Of a DNA stretch of 64,000 bases, positions 25,300-34,677 are shown piece after piece. Both the position numbers and the translations under genes were made by a program. Origin of the DNA: Croceimicrobium sp965228705 (GTDB lineage: Bacteria; Bacteroidota; Bacteroidia; Flavobacteriales; Schleiferiaceae); assembly GCF_965228705.1 (NCBI RefSeq), contig NZ_OZ245832.1, positions 3,534,001 through 3,598,000 of the forward strand, written 5' to 3'. The first letter of the stretch is position 1. The number at the start of each line of letters is the position of its first letter. Below the pieces are notes generated by a model that was not told the origin of the DNA, made no database searches, and saw nothing but the letters and a program-made list of their open reading frames with translations.

Positions 25300-26355
25300 A
25301 TGTCGAAGAAAATATTAATTACCGGAGGAGCAGGCTTTATAGGATCCCATGTGGTACGCCTTTTCGTAAACAAGTATCCGGACTATGAAATTTACAATCT
25401 TGATGTTCTCACTTATGCAGGGAACCTAGAAAACCTGAAGGATATTGAGAATGCCCCGAACTATCACTTTGTAAAGGCTGATATTGTGGATGCTGAGGCT
25501 ATGAACAAGCTTTTCGCTGAGCATCGTTTCGAAGGGGTTTTACACTTGGCGGCAGAAAGTCATGTGGACCGCAGTATTACTGATCCACTAGCTTTTGTTC
25601 GCACCAATGTAATTGGCACAGTGAACTTACTTAATGCCTTCCGCGACACTTGGAAAGATAATTTCGAAGGCAAACGCTTTTACCATATCAGTACCGATGA
25701 GGTGTATGGAACTTTAGGAGCAGAAGGGCTTTTTGAGGAAACTACTTCCTACGATCCGAATTCACCTTATTCGGCTTCCAAAGCCAGTTCCGACCACTTT
25801 GTAAGAGCCTATGGTGAGACCTATGGAATGCCTTATGTAATTACCAATTGCTCAAACAATTATGGCCCGAATCAATTCCCTGAGAAACTGATTCCACTCT
25901 TTATTCATAATGTTCGCAATGAAAAGCCTTTGCCGGTTTATGGCGATGGAAAGTACACCCGCGATTGGTTGTATGTGATTGATCATGCTCGCGCCATTGA
26001 TCTCGTTTACCACGAAGGTCGTAATAAGGAGACCTACAATATTGGTGGCTTTAATGAATGGCAAAATATTGACCTGATTAAGATTCTTTGCAAGCAGATG
26101 GATGAGAAATTAGGCCGTCCGGCAGGGACTTCTGAGGGCTTGATTAGCTATGTGAAGGATCGTCCTGGTCACGATCGTCGCTATGCCATTGATGCTACAA
26201 AAATCAATAAAGAATTAGGATGGGAGCCCTCGGTTACCTTCGAGCAAGGTTTGGGAGAAACCATCGATTGGTATTTGCAGAATGAAGACTGGTTAAACAG
26301 TGTTACTTCCGGTGATTACCAGAATTATTATAAAGACATGTACGCGGATCGTTAG
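25300..26355 (+). CDS. rfbB: dTDP-glucose 4,6-dehydratase
   Basis: The enzyme makes dTDP-4-keto-6-deoxyglucose, the entry to rhamnose and other deoxysugars. Motifs: TGGAGFIGSHVVRLF, LDVLTYAGNLENLKDIE, HLAAESHVDRSI, HISTDEVYGTLG, the catalytic YSASKASSDHFVRAY, NCSNNYGPNQFPEKLIPL, GDGKYTRDWLYVIDHARA and DRPGHDRRYAID. The usual rfbA, rfbC and rfbD partners are not in this window, so the dTDP-rhamnose route must be completed elsewhere, or the product is used by another enzyme such as the operon's aminotransferase. It ends only 4 bp from the convergent transporter gene, and I see no terminator between them. Confidence 0.95.
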   Translation: MSKKILITGGAGFIGSHVVRLFVNKYPDYEIYNLDVLTYAGNLENLKDIENAPNYHFVKADIVDAEAMNKLFAEHRFEGVLHLAAESHVDRSITDPLAFVRTNVIGTVNLLNAFRDTWKDNFEGKRFYHISTDEVYGTLGAEGLFEETTSYDPNSPYSASKASSDHFVRAYGETYGMPYVITNCSNNYGPNQFPEKLIPLFIHNVRNEKPLPVYGDGKYTRDWLYVIDHARAIDLVYHEGRNKETYNIGGFNEWQNIDLIKILCKQMDEKLGRPAGTSEGLISYVKDRPGHDRRYAIDATKINKELGWEPSVTFEQGLGETIDWYLQNEDWLNSVTSGDYQNYYKDMYADR

Positions 26356-26359
26356 ACGA

Positions 26360-28564
26360 TCAACTAAGTACTTCACCAAATTGCACCTCCTGAGACGCTA
26401 ATACGAATAGTGTACTTGGGAGGTTTTTTGTTTTTTGGGAGAGTTGCTCGTAATAGGGACGGTATTCGAAGTCTTCTCGAGGAACCGCCATACCCAACAT
26501 TATAAGGTCGGCGCCAGCCGAGTGCTGCTCTAGCACCTCATAAAAATCCTTTTCAGCTTCATAGATCACCTTTTCATTGTGATCTACCCGCATTTCCTTA
26601 AGTAAAGAGGATAGGTTATGACTGGCACCTTCGGCGGCCTTTTCACTGCGGGATAACATTTTAACATTAACCTCAGTCCCCTTCCAATTAATACTTCTTT
26701 GCAGTAGATGGGCCAGGACAATCATCAAACCGCCATTGGCTTTAAGACCTCCCCACCAAATATCAATTCTACTGTAATTTTGCTCGTGCAGTTGATCTGC
26801 GTTGCGTGCAATTAAGACGTTCTTTCGCGAGGCATAGCAATACTCAATTAATCCGCAGTACTCATCTAAGTTTTGAGGATTTTCGGAGGCTCCCATTAAA
26901 ATGGTATTGGGGGTAATTTGCCCTAAGCCATAAGTGCTAATTAAGGATTGTGTACCTTCTAAAACTCTTTGTGCATAATATACCCTCACCAGACTATTGA
27001 TTCCTCTTTGCAGCAAATAGTCCTTAATGTTCGATTCCATTTTTATTTGTCGGCCAATAGGTAAATCAGTTTTGGTAATGGCCGTAGCGACAGTCATTAA
27101 ACTACGATTTTGACTAAGATCATGGCCCAATTCTACCAAATGCCATCTTTTTGTAGGTGCGCCGGATAAAACCAGTAAATGGGGGCGCCAGTTTTTAGGG
27201 TCTGCCGTTCGTCGGATGCGTAAAAGTGCGGATCGGCTGATAGCCATCCAAAGTCCTTGTCTTACATCGCCCCATGTGGTTTGTAACTCCCGCCTCTGCA
27301 GCCAAATAAAGAGCAGGATCATAAAGATGACGGCGATGGTTGTTGCAAAGGCATTGATTAAAAGCATAACCGCTAGACAGGCCAATGCACCCAATAATGA
27401 GAAAATCCAATGTACTTTAAAGGTGGGGCGAAAAGAGGGGCTTCCAAGTAGTTTCTCCAGAGTTGCAGAAATATTTAGGACACCATAGGTAGTCAGGAAA
27501 AACATAGTGAGGATGGGTGCAACCAGGTTTAAATTCCCAAAGTAAACGGCTAAAAGAGCCAGCCCTAATGTGAATAGGGTTCCGGCGCGAGGATTGTCAT
27601 CTTCGCCCTTTCCTTTTCCCAGCCAGCTTAAGGATGCTGGCAATACCCGATCTCGAGCTAAAGCTTGTAAAACGCGTGGTGCACCTAGAATGCTACCGAT
27701 CGCACTACTTAGGGTTGCACCCCAAACCCCTAATAATATCGCATCTCCCCAGAAGGAAATTTTCCGCATAATTAAGGGGTCATTGATCAGGCTAGCTGCC
27801 GATGCGCGTTGACTTAAAATTAGCGGTAAGCTCATGTAAATTAGGTAGCCCACCCCAATGGCCAAAAAGGTTCCTCGGGGGATGGAACGTTTAGCATCTT
27901 TGAGGTCTCCCGACATGTTAACCCCTGCCATAATTCCGGTAACAGCTGGGAAGAAAACCGCAAATACCTTCCAGAAGCTCGCTTGGCCTTCGCCATGCCA
28001 AAGACTTAAATCCGCTTCCTCAGTTGGGCTGCCAAAAATCAATGATAGTAAAGAAAGGGCGATGGCCGCCATAATGAAGAACTGGCTGCGGATGGCAATT
28101 TTTGCTGAAAACAGGGCCAGAGCACCAACGCCAATAGTGGTGAAGATGCCCACCCAGCGTGGGTCAAATTGTGGAAATACGCTAACCACACTTTCAGCAA
28201 AGCCTATGGTATATAAAGCAATGGAAAGTGCCTGGGCCAGAAAGAGGGGTATACCAACTGCACCGCCGGTCTCAATGCCTAAAGAGCGACTAATCATATA
28301 ATAAGCTCCACCGATACGCACATGTTGATCGGTAGCGATCGAGGCTATGCTAAGTGCGGTAAAGAAAGTGATGCAGGTAGATAAGGTTACGATGAGTAAA
28401 GTGCCCATCAAGCCTACCTGACCCAATACCCAGCCAAAGCGCAGGTACATGATTACCCCTAAAATAGTGAGGATGCTGGGCGTAAATACTCCGGCAAAAG
28501 TGCCGAATCCTGATGGAGATTTAGAGCTGCCTGGGCCAGGAGCAAACTTTTCCGTTTGACTCAT
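26360..28564 (-). CDS. SLC12-type cation-chloride cotransporter homologue (APC superfamily)
   Basis: This 734-residue inner-membrane protein has about twelve transmembrane helices in the first 450 residues (GVFTPSILTILGVIMYLRFGWVLG is the family-typical first helix; VRIGGAYYMISRSLGIETGG and FFPAVTGIMAGVNMSGDLKDAKRSIPRGT are also diagnostic). A soluble C-terminal domain of about 280 residues follows (PHLLVLSGAPTKRWHLVELG and a later GMAVPREDF), like the regulatory tail of eukaryotic NKCC/KCC carriers. Bacterial members are mostly uncharacterised; transport of K+, Na+ and Cl- or of amino acids are both possible. It lies 36 bp downstream of an M16 peptidase at the end of a long minus-strand run. 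Confidence 0.85.
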   Translation of the reverse strand: MSQTEKFAPGPGSSKSPSGFGTFAGVFTPSILTILGVIMYLRFGWVLGQVGLMGTLLIVTLSTCITFFTALSIASIATDQHVRIGGAYYMISRSLGIETGGAVGIPLFLAQALSIALYTIGFAESVVSVFPQFDPRWVGIFTTIGVGALALFSAKIAIRSQFFIMAAIALSLLSLIFGSPTEEADLSLWHGEGQASFWKVFAVFFPAVTGIMAGVNMSGDLKDAKRSIPRGTFLAIGVGYLIYMSLPLILSQRASAASLINDPLIMRKISFWGDAILLGVWGATLSSAIGSILGAPRVLQALARDRVLPASLSWLGKGKGEDDNPRAGTLFTLGLALLAVYFGNLNLVAPILTMFFLTTYGVLNISATLEKLLGSPSFRPTFKVHWIFSLLGALACLAVMLLINAFATTIAVIFMILLFIWLQRRELQTTWGDVRQGLWMAISRSALLRIRRTADPKNWRPHLLVLSGAPTKRWHLVELGHDLSQNRSLMTVATAITKTDLPIGRQIKMESNIKDYLLQRGINSLVRVYYAQRVLEGTQSLISTYGLGQITPNTILMGASENPQNLDEYCGLIEYCYASRKNVLIARNADQLHEQNYSRIDIWWGGLKANGGLMIVLAHLLQRSINWKGTEVNVKMLSRSEKAAEGASHNLSSLLKEMRVDHNEKVIYEAEKDFYEVLEQHSAGADLIMLGMAVPREDFEYRPYYEQLSQKTKNLPSTLFVLASQEVQFGEVLS

Positions 28565-28600
28565 CCGCCAAAGAAAGGGAAATTATCCCGCTGCCGAAAG

Positions 28601-29836
28601 TTAAGGTTGGGTGTTCCGGAAGATTAAACGGCTGAATTTCTCGGGAACCAAAATATCATTGGCAACTTCCTGTAAAGTTTCAGCTTTCATGGCTTCTACA
28701 TCTTGTACGATCTCCTCAAAACTTTCAATTTCATCGTGCAAGAGCAAGGATTTACCAAAGGAAAGCATCAATGCCCCATTGTTTTCCTGTGCCATGGCAA
28801 ACTGACCTAAGATTTGCTTTTTCGCCTTGGAGAGTTGGAGTACTCCCAGTTTTTGATCGCGCAGCTTTTTCAGTTCCTTATCAATCAAATTCATGGCTCG
28901 ATCGGCGGTACCGGGATCGGTGCCTAGATAAATCCCGAACAAGCCAGTATCCAAATAAGGGTGATAAAAAGACTCTAAATGATAGGTGAAGCCATAACGT
29001 TCACGAATATTTAAGTTGAGCCTTGAGTTCATTCCGGGGCCACCTAAAATATTGTTGAGTAAGGCTAGAGGACGCATGTGATCATGACGCGCAGCATAAG
29101 CGGGACTGCCCATAACTACGTGAGTTTGGTAGCCACTGCGGCTTTGCTCTTCCCGAATGGGTTGAGTAGGCGCTGGCATGATTAATTCTCTTTTCTCTCC
29201 CGCCTGGAAGTGAATGTTATCCACTTGCTTTTCAAGGAGATTTCGCAGGCGAGCGGCACTTATTTTCCCCACCGAACTAAATACCATGCGATCGGCAGAA
29301 TAATTGCGATTCAGGAATTTATGGATGTCCTCAGTGCCAAATCCTTTCACACTCTCGAGGGTGCCCAGGATATTGCGACCTAAGCTGTGATTGGGAAATA
29401 CCAATTCCTCGAAATCGTCGAAAATACTGTCGGAAGGACTGTCTTTATAGGAATTGATTTCATCAATAATCACTTCTTTTTCCTTCTCACATTCTTTAGG
29501 AGGAAAGGTGCTACGAAAAGCAATGTCGCAGATCAAATCTACTGCTCGAGCATAGTCACCACTTAAAAAGCTAGTGTGAATTACGGTTTCTTCCTTGCTG
29601 GTAAAAGCATTTAATTCCCCGCCCACATCTTCCATGCGACTGAGGATGTGATAGGCTTTTCGCTTTTGGGTTCCTTTGAACAAGCAGTGCTCAATAAAGT
29701 GGGCTAAACCCTGCTCATCTTCCAGTTCATCGCGCGAACCAGCGGCAATCAATAAACCCAAATGGGCCACCGGACGATTGATTTCGCGGTGTACTACTCG
29801 GATGCCATTACTTAAGGTGAAGATGTCCAATTGCAT
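28601..29836 (-). CDS. M16-family zinc metallopeptidase, active-site motif intact
   Basis: The start at 29836 (MQLDIFTLSNGIRVVHRE) gives the normal family N-terminus of about 411 residues. Longer frames (to 29869 or 29899) would overlap the response regulator gene upstream. The inverted zinc motif HFIEH follows EQGLA, and the third ligand region EKEVIIDEINSYKDSPSD is present. The C-terminal half has the GGPGMNSRLNLNIRERYGFTYHLES segment with the R/Y pair used to bind substrate. No signal peptide is visible, which suggests a cytoplasmic peptidase such as the processing-peptidase-like group. It is 47 bp from the LytTR gene and 36 bp from the transporter gene. Confidence 0.88.
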   Translation of the reverse strand: MQLDIFTLSNGIRVVHREINRPVAHLGLLIAAGSRDELEDEQGLAHFIEHCLFKGTQKRKAYHILSRMEDVGGELNAFTSKEETVIHTSFLSGDYARAVDLICDIAFRSTFPPKECEKEKEVIIDEINSYKDSPSDSIFDDFEELVFPNHSLGRNILGTLESVKGFGTEDIHKFLNRNYSADRMVFSSVGKISAARLRNLLEKQVDNIHFQAGEKRELIMPAPTQPIREEQSRSGYQTHVVMGSPAYAARHDHMRPLALLNNILGGPGMNSRLNLNIRERYGFTYHLESFYHPYLDTGLFGIYLGTDPGTADRAMNLIDKELKKLRDQKLGVLQLSKAKKQILGQFAMAQENNGALMLSFGKSLLLHDEIESFEEIVQDVEAMKAETLQEVANDILVPEKFSRLIFRNTQP

Positions 29837-29883
29837 AGCGCTTTTTAAAGGGCCTGCAAAGCTAAGCATTGGAAGCGAGTTGG

Positions 29884-30657
29884 CTAGCTGTCTAACCAAT
29901 GCTTGAATTCGGCGGTGCGATCGCGACTCACCAGGATGTCATCATCATCACAATGCTGTAAATGAAGCTTTATGCGACTACCAGAATAGCTGTGCATCTC
30001 ACGAATAGCCTCAAAACGGATAAGGTATTTGCGGTTGATTCGGAAAAAGTCCCGGGAGGGTACTGATGCCTCTAATTGATCCAAGCTGTACTCAATGGGG
30101 TAGGATCGTCCTTCTTGATCTTGAAGAAAACTGGCTTTTTCGGCCGAATAGAAAAACTGTACTTCGCGGGTTTCCCGGCTAATGATGCGATCCCCCAATT
30201 TGATCATAAAGCGTTCTTTATAGCTTTTAGCTTCCTCTATAGGTTTTTGAAGCGCCTTTAATAGCTCTGCCGCCGACAATTCGGGAGTCTGACTTTGGGC
30301 ATGAAGTTTTTTGAACTTTTGTAAAGCTCGATCTAAGTCATTCGGTTCGATTGGCTTGAGTAGATAGTCTATACTGTTGAGTTTAAAAGCTTCCAATGCG
30401 TATTGATCATAGGCTGTACAAAAGATGATTGGAGCAGATGGCTCAACGGATTCAAAAATTTCGAAGCTGGGTCCATCGGCGAGATGGATGTCCATCAGAA
30501 TGAGGTCGTAATCCTGGTTTTTCGTTAAATGATCTACTGATTGAGCGATACTTTCCAAGGGGCCATGAATATTGCCCTCAAATTCCTCGCTGCGCTGCAA
30601 AAGTCTTTCTAATTGACGAGCGGCTGGTTTTTCATCTTCAATAATCAAGATTTTCAT
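29884..30657 (-). CDS. LytTR-family response regulator
   Basis: This 257-residue DNA-binding regulator is the likely partner of the adjacent LytS-type kinase. The receiver has IIEDEKPAARQL, acceptor Asp56 in LILMDIHLADG, Thr in FCTAYDQYALEAF and Lys in DYLLKPI. The C-terminal LytTR domain (about residues 150-255) has FMIKLGDRIISRE, the EVQFFYSAEKASFL strand pair, DFFRINRKYLIRFEAI and the closing ILVSRDRTAEFKHWL. The ATG overlaps the kinase stop by 4 nt (ATGA type). LytTR proteins bind direct repeats, and such repeats of CTTGTAGA occur at 37586-37616. Confidence 0.94.
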   Translation of the reverse strand: MKILIIEDEKPAARQLERLLQRSEEFEGNIHGPLESIAQSVDHLTKNQDYDLILMDIHLADGPSFEIFESVEPSAPIIFCTAYDQYALEAFKLNSIDYLLKPIEPNDLDRALQKFKKLHAQSQTPELSAAELLKALQKPIEEAKSYKERFMIKLGDRIISRETREVQFFYSAEKASFLQDQEGRSYPIEYSLDQLEASVPSRDFFRINRKYLIRFEAIREMHSYSGSRIKLHLQHCDDDDILVSRDRTAEFKHWLDS

Positions 30658-31703
30658 GCCTTAGATAATAAAGGGATTTTCACACTAAAGTGACTGTCAT
30701 TATTGCTGATCTGAGGAAGCTCAGCTTTCAAAAGCTCATAGCGTCTTTTTAAATTAGATAGCCCAATGCCTAAATGCTCGGATTGAGCTGTTCTCTTTTG
30801 AATGTTGTTGCGGATCATTAAGCTATTCCCTTCTTGAATGATTTCAATTTTAAGCGGTTCTGTGCTGCTGCAACGATTATGTTTAAGGGCATTTTCTAAA
30901 AGCAATTGCAAGGCCAGGGGAGGGATGTGAAAATCGGAATTGGGAAAAAGCTTTTCGCTGTATTGCAAAGCATTAGTGCCAAAGCGTTCTTGTTGTAACT
31001 GGATGTAATCGCGAATAAATTGTAATTCGAGTTCAAATTCAACTGTATCCTCATCTTGTACCTCCAATACGTAGCGATAAAAGCGACTTAATTGGCGGAT
31101 ATAAGCGGCAGATCGATCGGCATCCTCATAAACCATATTGGTAAGGATGTTAAGCGAATTAAATAGAAAATGCGGATTAAGCTGATCTCTTAATATCCGT
31201 ACTTCACTGCGGTATTTTTCGGTTTGCAGTTTTTCGGCTCGCACTGCCTCGGCCTTGGCCCGACTTAAAAACCCACGGCTGATGAAAAATGCTGAAACGA
31301 CATAACCTACATAGAGGGGGATAAGGGCATTGTTCAACATAATCTTCCAGGGGAAATTGCTGTAGTCAATCATACCGAAGAGTGTGAAGAACAATACATT
31401 CATTAAAAAGGATGCGCTAAAAGCAAAGAGGCTAATGCCGATGATTTCGAGAATCAAGCGCTTGCCCGGATGCTCCAACCAGGAGAAGCGTCGATCCAGT
31501 AAATGCTCGTTAAGTCCTACCGAGAGGCTAATGCCCAAAGACATCATAAAGGAATAGAGCATGTCATCCCAAATTTTACTCAGGCCCTGCAAGGTCCAAT
31601 AGCTTTCGAAGCTGTAAAAAGCGGGGACAATTAAACCCAGTAGGGCGCTGATGCCTATCCATTTAAGGATTTCTTTTCTCGAATAGGGAGAGCTGCTTTC
31701 CAT
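30654..31703 (-). CDS. LytS/YpdA-type membrane sensor histidine kinase
   Basis: This 349-residue kinase of the His_kinase (PF06580) type has four predicted transmembrane helices (about residues 13-31, 48-64, 84-112 and 122-142) and a coiled-coil linker (RAKAEAVRAEKLQTEKY). The H-box is LRDQLNPHFLFNSLN with His178. The N-box QLLLENALKHN and the G-box GIGLSNLKRRYELL complete the ATPase domain. There is no periplasmic sensor domain, so sensing is likely through the membrane segments or a partner protein. It is 9 bp from a secreted TPR-like gene and overlaps the LytTR gene by 4 nt. Confidence 0.94.
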   Translation of the reverse strand: MESSSPYSRKEILKWIGISALLGLIVPAFYSFESYWTLQGLSKIWDDMLYSFMMSLGISLSVGLNEHLLDRRFSWLEHPGKRLILEIIGISLFAFSASFLMNVLFFTLFGMIDYSNFPWKIMLNNALIPLYVGYVVSAFFISRGFLSRAKAEAVRAEKLQTEKYRSEVRILRDQLNPHFLFNSLNILTNMVYEDADRSAAYIRQLSRFYRYVLEVQDEDTVEFELELQFIRDYIQLQQERFGTNALQYSEKLFPNSDFHIPPLALQLLLENALKHNRCSSTEPLKIEIIQEGNSLMIRNNIQKRTAQSEHLGIGLSNLKRRYELLKAELPQISNNDSHFSVKIPLLSKA

Positions 31704-31712
31704 GGCTTGAAA

Positions 31713-32366
31713 TTAACTTTTTCCTTGACAAGACTTGGACATAGAAAGGGCTTGATTTTCCCCCCAGGCAGGCTCCAGACCATTGCCTTTTTCTTGATTT
31801 TTATAGATCGCTAAAGCCTTTTGCATGTAGGCACAAGCATCGTCGGTAGAACGACCAAAAAACTGGGCACTACCGTATTTCCAACGACCGAGCATTAAAT
31901 TGGCTCTAGGGTTTTCTGGATCCATGGCTAATCCTTTTTCAAATAGCCCACTAACCTTAGCGGATAAGGTCATGCCTCTTAAGCCGGGACTCACACTTAC
32001 TTTGGCCATATAAGCATAACCACGTAAGATTACAGTTTCGGAGTTTTCACCTACTATTTCTTCGGCGCGATCAATATAATCGAGGGCTTTATCTATATGC
32101 TCATCACGGGCATCGTCTTCAAGACCTCGCACGAAACTCATATAGATATGGGTAAGTCCGGCGTAGTATAAGGGAAGCCATTCCGAGCTGGCAGTAGCAG
32201 ATATACGATCGAAGCGATTGGCAATTTCTTGATAGTCGGCCAGGGTTTTAACACTATCGTAAAGGGCAATACTTTCTTGCATATATTTTTGATAGGCTTC
32301 GGCATCTTGTGCAGTGGCTTTAAAACTGAAGATAGCAATGAAACAAAGGGCAAATAATTTTTTCAT
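31713..32366 (-). CDS. Exported TPR-like protein in a TonB receptor/two-component operon
   Basis: A signal peptide (MKKLFALCFIAIFSFKATA, then Q) precedes about 195 residues of helical hairpins with TPR-like spacing (LPLYYAGLTHIYMSF, KALDYIDRAEEIVG, LFEKGLAMDPENPRANLMLG, DACAYMQKALAIYK). The sequence LMLGRWKYGSAQFFGRSTDDA is distinctive. It is probably periplasmic. It sits between a TonB-dependent receptor (19 bp upstream) and a LytS kinase (9 bp downstream), which suggests a link between receptor state and the kinase. That role is inference from order only. Confidence 0.8.
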   Translation of the reverse strand: MKKLFALCFIAIFSFKATAQDAEAYQKYMQESIALYDSVKTLADYQEIANRFDRISATASSEWLPLYYAGLTHIYMSFVRGLEDDARDEHIDKALDYIDRAEEIVGENSETVILRGYAYMAKVSVSPGLRGMTLSAKVSGLFEKGLAMDPENPRANLMLGRWKYGSAQFFGRSTDDACAYMQKALAIYKNQEKGNGLEPAWGENQALSMSKSCQGKS

Positions 32367-32385
32367 GATTCTGAATTTTTAGGAA

Positions 32386-34497
32386 TTATAAATTGTTGAG
32401 TTGATTCGCATTTTTATCGGTAGACAGGGTATAGAATATGCCTAGAAAGATGAAGCGGGTGGCCGATTGTGGAATGGCCATACTGCTGTACTGTCCGTCA
32501 TTTCCGGGACTGGAGCTGTATTGATAATTGAAGATATTTTCCCGTCCCAATAGATTGGTAATCTCAAAATGAATTATCAGGTTGGGACGAGGTAAATAGC
32601 TCCAGCTGAGGTTTAAGCTGTGGAAGGCTTTGGTGCGGGATTCCATTTCGCCGGCCAGATTGGGATTGTCATAGCTGTAGCCATCATTGATGCTAAAGCT
32701 GGTTCCTACTTGTGACTGAAGGCTGTTGAGCCAGTACTTGGCCACAATGGAGGCATTATGGCGCGGAGCAAAGCGTGGCTGCACCTGGCTTTCGAAAGCT
32801 TGCCAATGTCTTTTGCTATCCACAAAGGAGTAAGTGATCCAATAATCCAAATTGCGGATGCTGCTGCGATCCCGGAGGAATAAATCAAAACCTCGGGCAT
32901 AGCCTTCTCCATTGGTGTTGTAGCCTGCATTGCTACGAAGCAGTTCATGGTAATTTTTCTGAAAAGCCTCAAGTCTGAAGGTCAACTTAGGAGTGCTGTA
33001 CATATAGTTTAGAACCAAATGTTGGGCTTTGGCAGCGCGCAGATCTACATCCTGGATGCGGATATTGGGAGCTTGCTCTTGCACATAATCGCCGTAGGCC
33101 AGGGAAAATTGTGATTTCAAACTGAGGCGATAGGCTAGGGAGGCCCGAGGCATCAGGTAGGAGCTGTTTTGGTTGATGGATGAACGAAGACCCAATTTGA
33201 TTAAGAAGTCGCTACTAAAATGGTAGTCGCATTCCGCGAAAGCGGCCCCTAAAAGATCATCCTGCTGGCGAGCACCGATTTGGATTTCTTCGCGATAAAG
33301 CTGGTCGAAGAATTCTAGACCACTTTTTATGCTGATGCGGGCGGCAGGGAAGTATTGGTAGCGAATTTTAGCATGTACTAATTGCCCTTTCTGTTGGATG
33401 GATAGACTATCCAATTGGATATCATCGAGGTTGCCAGTGAAGCTTAGACCACCATCGAGCAAATGTTTCTTACCGATGTTCTGACGGTAATTAAGATTGA
33501 AGTGATGGAAATTGTTTTTCAGCTGGGCAGCTTGCAAGACATTGGTATCTGGCTGACCGCGTAGTATTCCCAGATTAGAGTTTTGGAAGGAATAGAAGGC
33601 TTTAAACATGCCATGCTTCCCTGCTTTTTGGCGAAAGAGAATTTCGGAGCAAATTCCTTGAGGGGCCTTGGTGAATTCTAAATTTTGGGGTACCAGCGCC
33701 ATATAGGGACTAAGGTTAGTATAGTTGAGGTTGGCGGTAAGGGATTGACGATTCCATACTTCGGTATGACTAAGAGAGCCCCCAACAGTAGAAATGCCCA
33801 AATCGGTTTGACGACGTAAGGGGAAGTCGAGGCTATTCATGGAAAGTACCGAGGAAAGAGCCTGTCCATATTCTGCCGAATAAGCTCCGGTGCTAAAAAA
33901 GCTGCCCTTAAATATTTGAGCACTAAAGCGACCACGGGTAGGAATGCCATTAAGACTGCTGCCATAGGCATTTCCCAAGCGAAGGCCGTCAATGAAAATA
34001 GCCGTTTCATCGGCGGCGCCGCCACGAACGAATAATCGTCCGTCATTAGCATTATTAGCGGTACCAGGCAAGGTGTTTAAGGCGCCGATTATATTCCCCA
34101 AAGCGCCAGAGGTGGTAACAATGTCTAGTGGACGTAATACAACCGCTTGCTTTTTATCACTCACCTCAATATTGCCGGCATTTACCGTTACCGCTGCTAG
34201 TTTATTAAAGGCTTCTTTGAGTTGAATTTTTTGTTTTTGGGCAAAGTCGAGGTTTTGAAGGGCCAGTTCTACGCTTTCAAAGCCCATCATACTGAATACC
34301 AGAATGCCTTCTGGTTTTAAACCGTCTAATTTGAAATAGCCATCCGCATCGGAGGTGGTGCCTATGAAGCTGCCTTTGAGGTAGATATTTACTCCGGCCA
34401 AAGCTTCACCTTGGGGGTCTGTTACCCAACCTTCGAGCTTGTTTTGGGCGCTAAGGCTGGTGCTTAAAAGAGTTACTAAAAGAAGAAGACGATACAT
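32386..34497 (-). CDS. TonB-dependent receptor with carboxypeptidase-D-like N-domain
   Basis: This 703-residue outer-membrane protein has a signal peptide (MYRLLLLVTLLSTSLSA), a CarboxypepD_reg-like domain (LEGWVTDPQGEALAGVNIYLKG), then a plug domain (IIGALNTLPGTANNANDGRLFVRGG, DETAIFIDGLRLGNAYG). The rest is a beta-barrel with alternating strands to the end. There is no SusD partner next to it. Its ligand is unknown. It heads a tightly spaced minus-strand run with a TPR protein, LytS kinase and LytTR regulator. TonB receptors next to such kinases are a recurring Bacteroidota arrangement. Confidence 0.92.
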   Translation of the reverse strand: MYRLLLLVTLLSTSLSAQNKLEGWVTDPQGEALAGVNIYLKGSFIGTTSDADGYFKLDGLKPEGILVFSMMGFESVELALQNLDFAQKQKIQLKEAFNKLAAVTVNAGNIEVSDKKQAVVLRPLDIVTTSGALGNIIGALNTLPGTANNANDGRLFVRGGAADETAIFIDGLRLGNAYGSSLNGIPTRGRFSAQIFKGSFFSTGAYSAEYGQALSSVLSMNSLDFPLRRQTDLGISTVGGSLSHTEVWNRQSLTANLNYTNLSPYMALVPQNLEFTKAPQGICSEILFRQKAGKHGMFKAFYSFQNSNLGILRGQPDTNVLQAAQLKNNFHHFNLNYRQNIGKKHLLDGGLSFTGNLDDIQLDSLSIQQKGQLVHAKIRYQYFPAARISIKSGLEFFDQLYREEIQIGARQQDDLLGAAFAECDYHFSSDFLIKLGLRSSINQNSSYLMPRASLAYRLSLKSQFSLAYGDYVQEQAPNIRIQDVDLRAAKAQHLVLNYMYSTPKLTFRLEAFQKNYHELLRSNAGYNTNGEGYARGFDLFLRDRSSIRNLDYWITYSFVDSKRHWQAFESQVQPRFAPRHNASIVAKYWLNSLQSQVGTSFSINDGYSYDNPNLAGEMESRTKAFHSLNLSWSYLPRPNLIIHFEITNLLGRENIFNYQYSSSPGNDGQYSSMAIPQSATRFIFLGIFYTLSTDKNANQLNNL

Positions 34498-34624
34498 GAT
34501 TCCTTGATTTGCCAGCTAAACTAGGGTGGCTGGCTGGCCAAGGAAATTGAATCTGGATGAGTCGTAGTTGGGGAGGATGAACCGTAAAATCTTCTGGATA
34601 AACCGGAGGGCATTCTTTGGTAAA

Positions 34625-34653
34625 CAAAAAAGCCGCTCCCATTGGAAGCGGCT
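34625..34653 (-). terminator. Rho-independent terminator after the S9 peptidase gene
   Basis: On the minus strand AGCCGCT and AGCGGCT (34653-34647 and 34637-34631) form a 7-bp stem followed by six T. It lies 24 bp past the stop codon of the peptidase gene. Confidence 0.85.
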
Positions 34654-34677
34654 CTTGTATTCTGTTCTAAAAGATGC

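Noticed and set aside
26353..26362. Missing terminator between convergent rfbB and the SLC12-type gene
   Set aside because: Only 4 bp separate the stops and no hairpin is visible. Overlapping transcripts are possible, but the sequence gives no positive evidence.
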